Below, piece by piece: positions 48,243 through 62,547 of a stretch of 64,000 nucleotides of DNA. The translations under genes were made by a program, and so were the position numbers. Position 1 is the first letter of the stretch. Each line of letters begins with the position of its first letter. The notes under the pieces are model-generated. The model saw nothing but the letters and a program-made list of their open reading frames with translations. It did no database searches and had not been told where the DNA came from. Source of the DNA: Lumnitzera littorea. Taxonomy: Eukaryota; Streptophyta; Magnoliopsida; Myrtales; Combretaceae. The stretch lies in assembly GCA_024138015.1 (NCBI GenBank), contig JAMXBB010000008.1, forward strand, positions 4,792,107 to 4,856,106, written 5' to 3'.

Positions 48243-51202
48243 TGTTATACCTCGAAGTCACAGAGTCGCAATAGTTCCACCGTGTAAATCATTTTATGAT
48301 AGTAACTGACATTACAGTACCTACCATAGACATGATCTACATAAGGCGTCAACGACTCCTCGCTTTAAAGTAAACAGTCCAGTTAAGAGTTGAGTTAAAG
48401 TTACAATAATTAACAAAAACTTTAAGTCAACATATATATAATTATATGTACATTCCACAAAACTTTCTAGGAAATTTTACATTAATGTAACAGTCAACTA
48501 ATTTACATATCAACTATCGGTCTTTCATTCTTAAGCTACTAAGGAGACTCTAGCTATACATCAACTACTAGGTAAATTGATCTTCACACCCCAGGTTTCA
48601 AAAGAACCAACCTCTGGATAGTTGTAGGGTGGCATAATACTCGGAGCATTCATAAATCAGGACTTACAAAAGGATCTATACCGGTATGAGCAACTGTAGC
48701 TCAGTAAGTTAAATTGGAGATTCGTGAATGTAGACAAATACAAATAAGATTATCAAGTAATTATTTTCATACAATGCAACAAGTAAGTGTCATCATACAA
48801 CGTAGTCCGGTTTGTTGCGAAATAAGAGAAATTCCACCCGCTTTAGTCCGGGTCGAGGAGTTTTCATGTTATGTAACAGCTCACAACCAAACCTAGGTTT
48901 GTACAATGGAGATACTATTCTTCTTAAGACTATCCTTCGAACCAATGCCCTCATCCTCACCGTGACCTCCTCTCCTATCACTTAGTTTGGTTAAGGATGA
49001 GGAAAAGACCAATTTGCTATCCAACGCTATCTTTATAGAAAGTGTCAGTGTTTGGTTGGAGAATTCTAATGATCCCCTAAAGGGTTGCAATACATGACAA
49101 TTTAAGGCATTAGAGTCAAATAAGATTAAATTCCATTTAGGGAGTTCAGACAATTTCACATCAATCCAATCATAACACATAATCAATCACAACACAAATT
49201 TCAACACGGATTTAGATACTCAAACACATGCATAAACTACTTACAATCACAACCATATACAATCCTAAGTCTCTGAGTACCATAAAATAGTATTCCAATA
49301 CAGTAAAGTAATAACCCAACTTACTTAGAATTCTTGGTCGTCCAATCACTTAATTGTAAGTCAGTTCGTCTCTGGATATCCTATAATACAAATACTTCTT
49401 TTTAGTACTTATACTTTGATGATATATATTCTAAGTTATAATTTAACTTATTTCTTCACGTATACCTATTATTTACTAACGATTCATTCTACCTTAGTTC
49501 GCGGTTTGGTTTTCTAAATTAGATTTTAGTTTTGATTCTACATTGTCTCTGATTACGAGGAATCCTAAATACGCTTGAATCCTAATGTGAAATTAATCAC
49601 ATTAAGCTCGACTATTCTAATATCACATTGGGTCTTAATTTAGTATTCTAACCTATTCGGTACACTCTAATCTTAATTGGGGTACCGGATTTACTCCCGA
49701 TATAAGGAAATCTTATATTTTTTTATACAATTACCCAAAATTGAATTTTGTTTCAGATTTATTTTGTACTGATGTTTATTATTATATTATCTAAATAAAC
49801 CTAATTTTTCATATTTATTAAATTTCCAATTCTACATATTCCTAATTTCCTACAATTATCACATAATTCCTATATTAATTACACTTAATATTTCAAAGAC
49901 TAGGATTAGGTTTACACATCAGAGATTAACATCCTTAAACATCTAATTATCATCTAAATGATTAATTAATTACTTAATCACCTAATTAACTCAAAATTAC
50001 TTAATTTTTTCATCATTTTAGGGCTAAAAATTTTGAAAATTAAATTTAAAAAAATGGCTTCATAGCACTATTCTATATCACTTAAGCATTCTACAGAAAA
50101 ATTTAAGCTCCAAACTACACTCCTAAGTCTATTTATTTTTAGTTTTAATCATGCTCGGTTTTGCTTAATTTTTTAAGAATATTATATTTATAGATGTAAT
50201 AAAACTTAATCATTATTTTTTCTTAAATATATATACAATAAAACCTCAGAATAATAAATTTCAAAATTTTCTGGGTAAAACAAATAATTTTAAGAAATTT
50301 TACAAAATCGGAGAAAATGTGAAACTTATCCGGTTCGATGGCTTTTGGGCCTCTAACATTGGTTTAGGTGTGTCGATCGGTTTAGGTGGTGGGTTTGGAG
50401 TGGGGTGGTGGTGGTGGTTCGATTTCGGGTGGTGGTGGTGATTCGGTTCCGGGTAGTGGTGGTGTGTGAGTTTGGCTTCTTTGCTCCTTTTGCACAGTTT
50501 TGGGGCAAATTTCTAAAAACCCTATTTTTTTTTTCTAAATTTCGGTACTCTTAATTTTTCCAAACTTTTAACTATCCAAATGAGTTTTGTAATTTTTCTT
50601 GCTATTTATAGAGCATTGTAATAATTATTATGCATTAATTAGACAAGACATTGCTCAAATCTCTTCAATTTTACCTTTTGTGTTATTAGTTTTTTATTGG
50701 TTAATTTTTTCTCTTTAATTCTTGATCTGCCACAACCAAATCTAAGTCATTCCTTATTCCTCTGATTTTTTTTCTGAGTTATTTAATAATTTTCTTTAAT
50801 TATTTAATAAGTTTCTAGATAATTTCAGGCAATTTAAGTAATTTCACGTATTTTTATCTACATGTAAATACATGTGGGGTACAAGTAAATATTCCTGATT
50901 ATTATTTAAGACATTCTATAATTTTTAGTATACATATAATCTATTTTTAATAATTTATTAGTTATTAGATTGCACTTTTCGCCTTTTCGATAATTAACAA
51001 GTATTATACTTAAAATTTAAAAATTTTATAGTCTCTTATTTTATTATTTATTTTCTTAAATTCAAGTTTACGGGGTTATTTTTACTAATATTTCTATCTA
51101 TAGTTTATAATTTAGGTTTGATCGGATCCTTTAATCGATCGCCTTAAACTTTGTATACTAAGTTCAATCCTATAGTCACTTGGCTTAACTTTAGGGCTTG
51201 CA
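48243..51202 (-). repeat. Solo-LTR family copy F (2.96 kb, TSD ACAAG)
   Basis: Starts TGTTATACCTCGAAG and ends TTAGGGCTTGCA, with perfect ACAAG duplications at 48238-48242 and 51203-51207. The minus strand has the TATA box CTATAAATA (50611-50603), a CCACCAC-rich run (about 50400-50465), donor AAGTAAGT (GT at 49324-49323), and ATG at 48635 followed after 24 nt by GTTGGT. The acceptor is altered to TTTTGTAAG. Confidence 0.92.
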
Positions 51203-51823
51203 ACAAGTAATAACAAAACAATAAGCACTTATAAAGAATTTTCCCTTCATCAAACACCAAATAACACTTACAAAAAATTAGGCTAATATCCTGACCTACT
51301 ATGTATGGGATAGAGCACAAGATAGTGCTTGAATTATGGATTAAGTTTAGTGCCTAAACTTTGAAAATTTGCATTCAGTGCTTAAAACTTTAAAATTAGT
51401 TCAAATAAGTGTCTTAAGTTAACAAACATTAATTAGCAGCTACAACGGCTAAGGTTTTTTTTTTTTTAATTTTTATTTTTTGTAGGTAGTTATCTAACGT
51501 AATCTAGAAAACAACAAACCACATAGATTCAAGTAAGTTTTGATATATTTTACTTGAGGATGCGAAAACCTCGACCTTACTTGGTGATGCACTTAGCTAA
51601 GTTACAAACTGATTGTTGAAATCAATATATATATATTCTTAAAGTTTTGCATAACTTAGCCAAATAGCATAAAATAACATGCCTATCTCCTCACTCTTAT
51701 CGAGAACTGTAACCAAGAATAGATGATAAGTATAAATCACTCTACACTTTTTAGGTATATTTAGGTATAAATTGACCATAATTGTGTTTATTTCTCAAAT
51801 TCTTGGTAATTCATTGTATAATA
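51203..51823. other. Spacer between LTR copies F and G
   Basis: A block at about 51290-51480 (AGTGCCTAAACTTTGAAAATTTG, CAGTGCTTAAAACTTTAAAATTAG) has the look of a common plant MITE with inverted subterminal phrases; ends not resolved. No gene. Confidence 0.45.
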
Positions 51824-54800
51824 TGTCACACCCTGAAGCAGTAAAGTCGTAACAGCTCTGCCGTATGAACCATTCTAAGATAGAAGTTGGCTTTACAACC
51901 GCTATCCTAGACTTGATCTACACAAGGTGTCTATGACTAACCTGTTTTGAAGTAAACAATTTGTAATTTAAATAAATCATTTACCTAAGAAAGTGAGAAA
52001 ATATATATATACACTAAAATTCAGTTATTACAATTAACGTTTACAATATTTCTCCATAATATAATTTCTAGTTATTACATTATTCAGAAATGAAAAATTC
52101 AAAAATAAAAGCTTAGACCTTAAAAATATATATTTGTTCTTCAAATGTTTTTCCTCACTCCTCAGGATCCAGCAATTGCTAGCTTCAGAGTAGTTGTATG
52201 CCGCTTCTTAGCCAGTACCTACACGACATCTATAGGGATGTGAGTAACCACAGCTCAGTAAGTTAGGATAGAGGACTTAAAACTATACCATAAACATAAC
52301 AAGGTTATAAACCAACTTATTAGGTGCAATGCATGTTCAAGCAAATGCCATCGCACGATGTTGTCCGGCCAGTTGTGAGATTAGAGAAATTGCGCCCGCT
52401 TAGATCCGGGTTAAAAAGTTGCCATTAATGTAACAGCTCATGACCAAACTCAGGCTTGTACAATGGAAACACCGCTCTTCCCGCGACTACCTTCAAACCA
52501 TTGACTTCACCCTAGCCGCGACCTCCTCTCCAATCACTTAGTTCGACTAAGGATGAAGAAGGGACTTTTATGCAATCCTGCGCTATCCCTTTCGAAGGGG
52601 TCAGTATTTGGCCGGAGAATTCTAGGTTTCCCTTAATGGGTTGCCATGCAGGTCCGATTGTGGTTACAAGTCGTATATTTGATTAGGTCCAGTTTAGGGT
52701 GATCAATCATTTCATACAAATCACACAATATAAGCTAAAACAACAAACAGAATCATAGCATCACTCATAATCAAGCACATGCACACAACAGACTATCTAA
52801 CAAGCACAACCAAGCATAATCTCAAGCCTCCAAAATATAACATTGTATTAATCCCAACTTATCTCGACTCTTCGCTTATTCACTCGAGGTTCGACTCGCT
52901 CAGGCCATTGCCGATCATCCCTATAACATAAATGTGGTTTTAGTTTTTCACATAACTATTATAGGTTGATTTTATCCTATAACGCTTATTGTTATCTTTT
53001 GTTTAGGGTTTAATATGTCCAATTATCTAAGTTCTCAAATCTTTTACAATTATTCTGGGTTTGGGGCTAGGTTCGGGTTCAGTTTTCGCATTGATTTCTA
53101 AATTTGGTTTTAGTTCGATTTCTTAGTACTGTTTTATACTTAAACTCTAAAAACTTGTTTTAACTCATAATGTGAAATTAATCACCTTACTTCTAGATAT
53201 CCTAAATACCATAATTACTCCTAGTCGGTATTTTATTATACTCGGTACACTTAAATCCTTAATAGTGTACCTAATTTATTCTTGATATGAGAAATTTTTA
53301 CATTTTTTATATAATTACATAAATTCAAGATTTCTATTAGATTTATTATATATCCATATTATTTATGTAATATCAAATTTTATTCTAATATCTTTTATTT
53401 ATTATATTTCCAATAATTACATATTATGTATTATCACCTATTATGTTTATAATACACATCTAATATTTCTATCACTCTAATTACCATCTCCCAACATCAA
53501 TTATCATTTCAAAGTGTCTAAATTCATCCTAAATCAGATTTTACTCATAATTACCTTAATTTACAAAATTAACTTAAAATTTACTATTTTTCTCTATTAC
53601 TCATTTACTACATAATTAACCTAATAATTACATCTAACACTCTAAATGCTACAAGTATCATACTTCATCAGATTTGAACATCCTAAAACATATAATTATT
53701 CACTAAATTAGTAATTAACCCTAAATTACCCATTTTATGCCTCATTTTAAGGCCTAAAAATTATCTAAAATTTTTGAAAATTAATTTTTGAAAACGGGCT
53801 TCATAGCACTATTCTATATCATCTAAATAGTCTACACAAAAATAATAGGTTCAAAACTATACTCCTAAGGTCATTTATTTTTAAACTGAAACATGCTCGG
53901 TTTTGCATGATTTCTTAAGGACTATATATTATGGGACATATTTTTATCAAAATAATATTTTTCATAAAAACTATATACAAAAATATTCCAGAATAACAAA
54001 ATTCATAATTTTCTAAGAATATTTACTATTTTTACAAAATTACACAAAATCAGGTTGGAAATTGAACTCACCAGTCTGGGTAGCTCCGGCTGCCGACCAT
54101 CGTGACCTTGTTGGCCGGTCTAGGCGTTGCCACTGCCGTGTGGTGGTGGTGGCTGTTTACTCCTAAGTGATCGTTTGGTATGGGTTCCCCTCTAAAGCCT
54201 TAATTGTACAGTTTTCTTTTTTTTTTTTTAACCCTAATTTTTTCTCAATTTCGCCTCTCTCTATTTTTCTCACTCTTCAAATTGACCAAATGAGCTTCTA
54301 AAATTTTCTTGCTATTTATAAAGCTTTAGGGAAATTATTTTGCATTAATTTGATTAGACAACTACCTTATCTTCTTCCAATTTGCCCTTTGTGTTGTTCT
54401 AATTTAATTGGCTAATTTTTTTCTTATTTTCCCTAGTTGCCACGATCTAAATCTGGATCATTTCTTATTTTTTCTGATTTTTCTTTATTTTTCCTTAATT
54501 AATTATGAATTTTCTTTAGTTATTTAATAAGTTTTTAGTCAATTAAGGAAATTTCGCGTATTTTTATCTACACGTAAATACATATGGGGTACATGTGAAC
54601 ATTCCTAATTATTATTTAGGTCATTATATGATTTTTAGTATACATATAATCTATCTCTAGTAATTTATTAGTTATTAAATTACACTTTTCGTCTTTTTGA
54701 TAATTAACAATTATTATACTTAAAATTTGAAAATTTTATAATTTCCTATTTTATTACTTATTTTCTTAAATTCAAGTTTACGGGATCATTTTTACTAATT

Positions 54801-54881
54801 TTTTTAGCTTTACTTATAATTTAGGTTTGATCGGATCTTTCAGCCGATCGAAACTCTAAGTGACTGGTTGTGGGGCTTACA
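51824..54881 (-). repeat. Solo-LTR family copy G (3.06 kb, TSD TAATA)
   Basis: Starts TGTCACACCCTGAAG and ends GTGGGGCTTACA, with perfect TAATA duplications at 51819-51823 and 54882-54886. The minus strand has a TATA box (TTTATAAATAG, about 54311-54321) and a CCACCAC-rich run (about 54137-54152). The donor has become GAGATAAG, as in copy E; the acceptor-like GTGTAG/GT is kept. Copies E and G share this change and similar termini, so they form a subgroup. Confidence 0.93.
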
Positions 54882-54886
54882 TAATA

Positions 54887-56340
54887 TATCAATTTCAGAT
54901 GGTTCAAAAGAAAAAGAGACAAAGTTCGAGAAGAACAAGGAGATTTAGAGCTATCACGGCCATGTTAAATGAATAATGTTAAAGGAAGATCAATTGAGAC
55001 TTACCACAGATGTGATAAAAAAAAATTTGAGTGCTCAGTGCTTAATGCTCATTGCTTATCACTCCCTCCATCACGACCGTGATCAAGGAAGTGACCAAGG
55101 TTGAAGTTATTTTTCTACCTGTTCATCACGGCTGTGACTCTACCTCAGAAGGATGATTACACCTTTAATCACGGGAGTGATTAGGTGGAATGTTTGTAAC
55201 GAGAAGATTGCTCCTCGAGTTACTGGCATGATGGGAGTAGACACGATGATTCTTTTTAAATTGTTTTGCATAAATTGATACATGTAACGAGTTTAAATGC
55301 CAAGAAGTGTCTTGAAGTGGTGTAGTTTAAGCCTTTTGACGAAAAGAATATAAATACACCATAATTTTCAGACAAAAAGGGGATTGGATCATACATCCAT
55401 TCATACATCTTCGTACCCATTGTATTTTTTATTATTTTCTTTTAGTACAATTTCTAAGTGTTGTACCTTGCACCTTTCTCGGAATTACTGAAGAGAGACG
55501 ATGGAAATTCATTGTTCGTATATTTATCAGATTTCTGCAGTGGAATTCAAAATAAGGTTGTATTCTTTTACTTGTTCTATGTTCATTTCTTTGTTATTTC
55601 TATATGTTATTGATATGTTTTGTTTTTTCATTATGTGTAAGTAGTACGTTAGAACTTGCTACGTCATTTAGTATGATCAAGTGCACGAAATAGTAGTTTC
55701 TTGATAAATGTTAATTTTGATGAATCGTACTTAATGAATCTAAGTATGGTGTAGTGCGCGGCATTGACTTAGCATATATTTCAATAGAATATGTTAAGGG
55801 ACAATTCTACTGAATAGATCTAGTTTATTGGAACAACTTACTCATGATAATAGAGATATTATTAAGAAAGTTGCTACATCCTAAGGGGAATCGATACATT
55901 AACATAACATTAATGCGATCCGAGTTGGTTGTTAATTAGGAAAAGATTTCAATAGACACAATTAGGATTAGAAGTAAGTAGTTCTAAAAAAAATGCTTAC
56001 ATACTGTAATTTCCTGCAGATAACAAGTATTAGGACAAAAAGTATTTTGGTAGGATCATGCTAAGTGGTGAAGCAAGTTTGCATTGTTAAATGTGTTGTT
56101 AGTAATTGTTTTGTAACCAATGTGTTAGTGGCGTTAGTTTGTGGATTAGTGTAGTTTAGTCAGCAATTTAGAGTTTTAATAATTAATTACTTGATATCGA
56201 ATTGTTAGATAATAGGAAGATTAATTAGTATTTGTGTTTATAGCCGTTCCCAGTAGAGACGACCCTATACTCATTTATGTTATAAAATGATAGGTATACT
56301 TGTTTATTGAACCGAGTTAATGATAGAATATATGAATTTA
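54887..56340 (+). repeat. Probable retrotransposon LTR remnant (different family)
   Basis: The segment has a U3-like part with three TCACNNNNGTGA palindromes (55071, 55126, 55169), then AATATAAATACACC (TATA-like, about 55348-55361), then a long T-rich leader. Near 56246-56285 is TCCCAGTAGAGACGACCC, resembling the TCCCTGTGGATACGACC phrase common near the 3' end of Athila/Tat-type LTRs. No boundaries, primer site or coding region could be fixed. Confidence 0.4.
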
Positions 56341-58970
56341 ATTTGTAAAACTCAGAAACTCTGTTTAGAGGTGATCAATAGACAGGGTTAGTCACTGGAT
56401 GGGTCTAAGCTTGCTGAAAGCTTGAAATGGAAGTGATGGGGGAATGTGCGGAATAACAAATACGAATGAAAAGTAAGCAAAACCTACAAACAGTTTTAGA
56501 GGATATGATGTACCAATGGAACTTTTGAGGATTCATAGTACAATTCGATATAATGTACAAATCAGTCTGATGAGGTTACTCACCACTTAGCCTTACTCAA
56601 GGGTTAGGATAGAGTAATGCCGAGAGTAAATAAGTAGTGTTTATGCAAGAAAGAAAAATACTCAAAGTTTATTAATGATAATCTAATTTTGATGTTTATA
56701 GCTATAAGTATAAAGGGTATTTATACCCATAAGTTAAGGTTCTTAAGGGAAAAGACAAGATACATTAGCGATGATACATTATATTTATACCCATGTCTTT
56801 GCCTAAAAGGGAAAAGATAAAAAAGGGTATTTCCTAAAGAAGTCACGTATAAGATATAAAAGGGTAAAAATGAATATACAAGGAAAACAATAATTGGTGC
56901 AACAAATTTTACACATGATTCTATATACGTGGTGATGATATATTGGCAAGGCTGTTGAAAGATGCAAACAAAAAGTACGGACATCTTGCTTATCCGAGTA
57001 AGGGTGGCTTAGTTAGTTCGAAATCTCTTTATCTTGGCTTCTTGGCAAGAGAGATGTTGAATCATTGGTCTGCTCGGGCGTAAGTGACTAATCTTTAACT
57101 TGATGCACTATAGAGAGATGGGCAAACATTTGGCTTGGCATAAAGGGTGACTTGGTAAGGAAATAATCAACCTCGGCAGGAGTCGGCTAAAATAGGAGAA
57201 TTCATCTTGTCAATCCTTTTAGTCCTCAAGCTCGACTGTGGGTCAGTGGTCTAGTAGCTTGATTCACATAAACTCTCATGGGGACATGACTTAAAAACCC
57301 GACTAGTATGTTTTCCATGCAAGCTCACTTCTGTTAAAACTAACAATTGACCTACAATTTAATTGAGTCGATTCAGTTTCATAAACATCAATTGGGAGCT
57401 CATGAATCTCTATCATCCATCACCAATTTTACTAATGATGTTGCTAGGGGGGGAGTAAACCTATGGACATACTCCATTATATCACTTATAAGAGTATTGG
57501 TGAAGTAGAAGATATTACATCCATACTCTCTATGATTATTGAATAGCTGAAGAATTAAGAGGTTGAAGAAAAGATGAAAACTTGATTGAAAAGGTTAAAG
57601 ATTCAAGAAGTCTAGAGAGGATTTTGAATTCACGAAGAAAACCTTAAACTCTTGCAAAGATGTGAGAGTAAATTCCCATAAAGACTTTGCCTATTTATTT
57701 TCATGCATACACACAAGAATCGAGTAGTGGCTCTTGACAAAACAATTGAACGAGAAGCCCTATAATATAAGGTAAGTATACCTATTAAGTTATACTATAG
57801 TAGATGTGAGTTTGAGAGTTGATCCCTCAAAGACTATATGTATTAATACTTACTCTAACCCTATTATCTAACCGGTACTATAATGAGAACTTAAATCGAA
57901 TCTATAAAATACCAACTAAAGTACTAAATCAAAACTTAAATTAAAAATCACAAGAGCAAACAATCAAAGATTTACTTCAAGAATATAAAAGCATATCTAA
58001 ATCTTGTGTCCACTAGAATTAACCATCTGACTTAGTGAAAATCATCTAATTCCATCTCTACATTTATTAACTAAGAAAATTCTCTAATAATGTTAATAGC
58101 TCTCTCAAGTTTATTAACCCTAATCCTAAATTATCTATTATAATCTCTTCTTAATAGCATAACTTAAGATTGCATTAAAGATTGATGAATTCTCTTAAAG
58201 AAACATATCTCTAAGTATACATGAAATTCTTCTCAATTATGCCTTGATTTAATTTCACATTCAATCTCTCGATTATCATGCATAATATCAAATAATTAGA
58301 TTAATACTCTAGAAATATTAATTTAACACAAGAAAGTACACATAATTGAATCGATAAATTGAAAGACTATTGAAATTAAAAGATAAGTATGTGTTACGTG
58401 TTAATTCTAGATTCCACAAAATCCAGATTCAATAAATTTAAGCTCTCATCATGGTAAAGACAAAGTCTTTAATCAAAACAATGAAAATCATGATAAATAA
58501 AGTAATGAATCTAAAGAAATTTCCAATTCTTGAAGTATGGAATAAGTTGCTCTCTTGTGCCTCTTCAAAACCTTTGACTCTTTTCCAAATCATGCTAAAA
58601 TTTATGGGCTAGGATCCCTTCCTTTCTATCTACATAAATCTACCAAAACGACCCTTAGACATGTCATATCTAACCCTTATGTTAAGTTTGGCCAAAATTC
58701 TTCAAATTCTTCAAAATGAACACAGTTTTAAAAGGTCATGTCTAGCAGTTGTGTCTGGCTTCCAAAGCCCATAAATTCTTCAATTTAGCTCTAAATTAAG
58801 TAAAACTTGATTTGATTTTCTCCTTTTCAATCCAATAACTTGCTAAAGTCCAAAAATCATAAATTTACTTAGTTAAGTATCGAATTCTTCAAAAATACAT
58901 CGACATCAAGAGGAAATAATATGAAAACTCATTAATAAATATATATAATTGAAGACCTATCACCCTACCT
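56341..58970. other. Non-coding stretch
   Basis: No gene supported on either strand; only short open frames without recognisable domains. Composition varies, with a less AT-rich block at about 56990-57330 (CTTGGCAAG, CTCGGCAGGAGTCGG) that looks like old retroelement sequence. Confidence 0.45.
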
Positions 58971-60330
58971 ATATCTTACCATATTTCTAATAAAAGAAAT
59001 GTATGGCTCAGATTCTTCGAGCAAGATCCTCCTCATTTTGGCACAACCAATGGCTCTTTGACACATTCCTTACATTTAATGCACTCATAATAATGCATGC
59101 AAAGACAAATCAAATCAAGGCTTCTTGGACAAGTTTAATCACCTTGGATCCAACACTAGATAACAAGTTTAGATAGCTGTGCTCTACCTACTCTTAAATT
59201 AAAATCTTGTAACTTGGTCTTCGGGGGCAAAAGCTTAAAGCAGCTAGGAGTTTCTACAATATGGTACATCGATCAATGCACCAGCTTGACAAAGACTTCA
59301 CTTAGCCTCTATATGCTATTGTCAAAGTACAAGTCTAATCTAGCTCAGATTGCTTACTTGCTAAATCACTTTACCCCAATTGATGATCTAGCTTACTAAC
59401 TCCAAGGGCAACCAAACCTTGGAACTTTAGGGATCCTAATAAGAGCTTACTCTCCTTGTTGACTTATCACCCATGAGAGTAGGAGCTAAGTGTTGATATG
59501 CTATTTTGAACATGAACCTCTAAGCCTAAGCCAATCTCCTTAGGCATCAATTAAGCTCGAGCTCTCTAAAGCTTGGCTAACTTTATCATATTCTAAGCTA
59601 AGCTGCTAGCATCCAGGACAACCTCATTAAAAAATATCTTTCGAGCTCCTATATCTCTCTAACCCCTTAATGCTTGAGCCCTCAAACCCATGATGCATAG
59701 GCCTAGCCCATAACCCTAAAAGAAGACTAAGCAAGAATAACTTGGTCAAATAAGGAAAGTCTGTAGCTAGTATGCAATTGAATTGAAATCCTCTCCACAA
59801 TATTTGAAGTCGGAGAAAAGATATTGGAACCACGATCCATCTTCCACAAATAGCTTGCTTACCATGCATATAAATATTAAATGAAAACTAAGGGTAAAGG
59901 ATTCTCCTTCTCTTGCTCTCATACACTTCTTATCTACTTACTCTCTCTCCATACCTAATTTTAACGACATATTCTTAGCTTACATTTGTTCTATTTGTAG
60001 GTTGTCTCCAATGTCAACCATCCTTCCAAAATCTAACAATTATAATATTATTACTTAAAGCATTGTCCAAAAGCCCAACATCATCATATCCAAAAGGAAT
60101 TTTTTTTTATTCTCATTTTAAATTTTTATATTTATATCATCTATTGCCTAGACGCAATGTGTTATATTGCTTTTGGTTTTGAGTAATAAGGTGGTGCCTG
60201 CAATAGACCGACCATTTTGGAGATAACCTCTATTTTAGCGTTTAGTTTATTAAAATCCTTAGAGTAGCCATATTAGTATATCCCTCCAATTCATTATAGT
60301 CATTCCCATCAACTATATAGGAATGGCTAT
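58971..60330. repeat. Possible Tat-type LTR debris
   Basis: Contains CATGCATATAAATATT (TATA-like, about 59864-59879), then TAAAGGATTCTCC...CTTGCTCTCATACAC, and about 120 nt on TTTGTAGGTTGTCTCC. This order resembles the promoter-to-leader part of Tat-clade LTRs. The upstream part is rich in AGCTAAGC / CTCGAGCT phrases like those at 14540-14640. No coding sequence recognised; boundaries unknown. Confidence 0.3.
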
Positions 60331-62506
60331 TTCAAGCTTGTTAGATAGCTTCTTACAATGACGCACCCATTAAATATATGATGTATGATTTATGTATATA
60401 AGTCAACCGGTATTATATTATTATTATTAATTAATTATAAAATGTAACATCACCTTCTGAAAGTCATTAAAACTACAAAAAATTTGAGATTCCTAAAACG
60501 CCACACTCATTCAAACCAAAAAAATTTTCCTCTAATAATACCAACTTAATCTTTTGTATTATTATGCAATTGTAATTGTTTTTTGAAGTCAATTTATAAC
60601 TCCATTTGACAGGGACTAACAGATGAAATATTGACCAAGCCAACAAGATGCTCAAAATAAAAAAATAAATTGGTAAAAAAAAATAATATCATGGGTATAT
60701 TTATGCAACAGACTGACTTGGATATTGTAATGGAAGAATAATTTTCCGATGTCAATGTTTTCCAAATAGTAATGTGGTATTAAAAATTCACGGTTATCTT
60801 TCTATGATTCCAATAGCTTTCACAGTAATTACCTTCAATATATATGAATTGTAAAATGATATTGTTTTTTTTTTTCAATAATAACATGAAATTGTTATTA
60901 ACATAAATTTATCGTTAGTATTTTGATAATATTTTTTATATAATTTATAACCATATAATATTTATTAATTTCGATAATAAACACACAAATTTTTTTGTTT
61001 ATTCTTCCATTCTACTTAACGAAACAGTACAATAGCTATTCTAATGAAACACGATCTACTCTATTTTAAGTAAATAGTAAATATATTTCAATCTTTTTAA
61101 TTCTCAAACAAAAGATGGCCTATACACTACTTATTTTTCTTTTTTATATAAAGATTTAAACAATTCCTTTTTTTTTTTTTAATGAAATATAACCTTCCTC
61201 TTTGAAGCACTAGCAATTCAAAACGATTATCATGAATCCCATATGCCATTTAGAAGTATGGTTGGATCATACGGCTGATGCATTAAATAAAGATTTAATA
61301 GTAATAAAATGCTATACGAATCGATGAATGATATACAAATACTAATAAAATTTTAATGTATATTAGTAAAAAAAATGTATTTTTTTAAAAATGTACTAAT
61401 TATATTTTTACGTATTAAAATTTTATTGGAATTTACACGCTATTTATTGATCTATTGGATGCACATCAATCAAACCCACTAGAGGTACAATGTTTTATAT
61501 TTTATTTCATATATATTACATGGTTATGATTTCTAGTTATGCGTAATTATTCCATTATCTTATCTTATATTATATTATCTTGTATAGCAAAATTAAACTA
61601 ACTATTTGATTCGACCTGTATATTATATAGTTTTAGATAACTACTGTTTAAAAAAGAATATTGATGATGAGTCATAAAGAATAAAGATAGTGAAGTTAGA
61701 GGAGTTCTTTTGTTTTTTTTTTCAGTCAACATTTTCTCATGAAGCAAATATCTTGCATGTTGTATATAAAGACAGGATTAAAAAATTAAACTTCCGTTTT
61801 AGTTAGAGTATATGCGGTTTTAAAGCCTTTGACTTACTCCATGCGAAACGCGTAGCGCAATTGCGTGCTTTGTCGGAAATGATTTTATTTGTAAAGTATA
61901 AAAATGTTTGATGATAAATATGAGATTAAAAAATATATCGATAAACATGAGATTAGTTTTCAATAACCCAACGTAATCAGCCACCGTACCGAAAAATTAG
62001 GCCTGATTGCAGTTTAGCGTTGAGCTCCTGCCCGTTTCAAACCGATTACGTCCAACCGCGTATTGACTCACAAACACCGACTGAATAATCCAACCAAGGC
62101 CCCTCGGCTCCGGTCCTCATTTCATAATTACGAACGGGACTCTTTTGGGGGTTAATATGTGTATTCTAGAAAACTTGGTAAACTTCCATAAGAGGTAACT
62201 ATGTAAATTACTTATCAGGTACCGGTTCAAACTTTCAAAAAATATGGTTTTACATTTTCCTAACATTGAAAATGTGCATCCAGGGCCAAAAAAATCTAAA
62301 GTTTTACCAACTATCTAGGGATTATTTGTATATTTTCAAAAGTTATAAAGAAGATAAGAAGGAAACCATACTTTAAAAATTTATGATATATATTTATATC
62401 TAATCAATAGTTAAGAGTGTTATTGGTTAAAGATATTATTACAGATTTTCTAATGGAATAAACCATATTCGAATTTTCCTCTCCCAATTAAGTATCGATA
62501 TTCTAA

Positions 62507-62547
<41 letters not shown>

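Noticed and set aside
59214..59399. 61-codon plus-strand frame in the possible LTR debris
   Set aside because: No domain and no conserved counterpart elsewhere in the window; probably chance.
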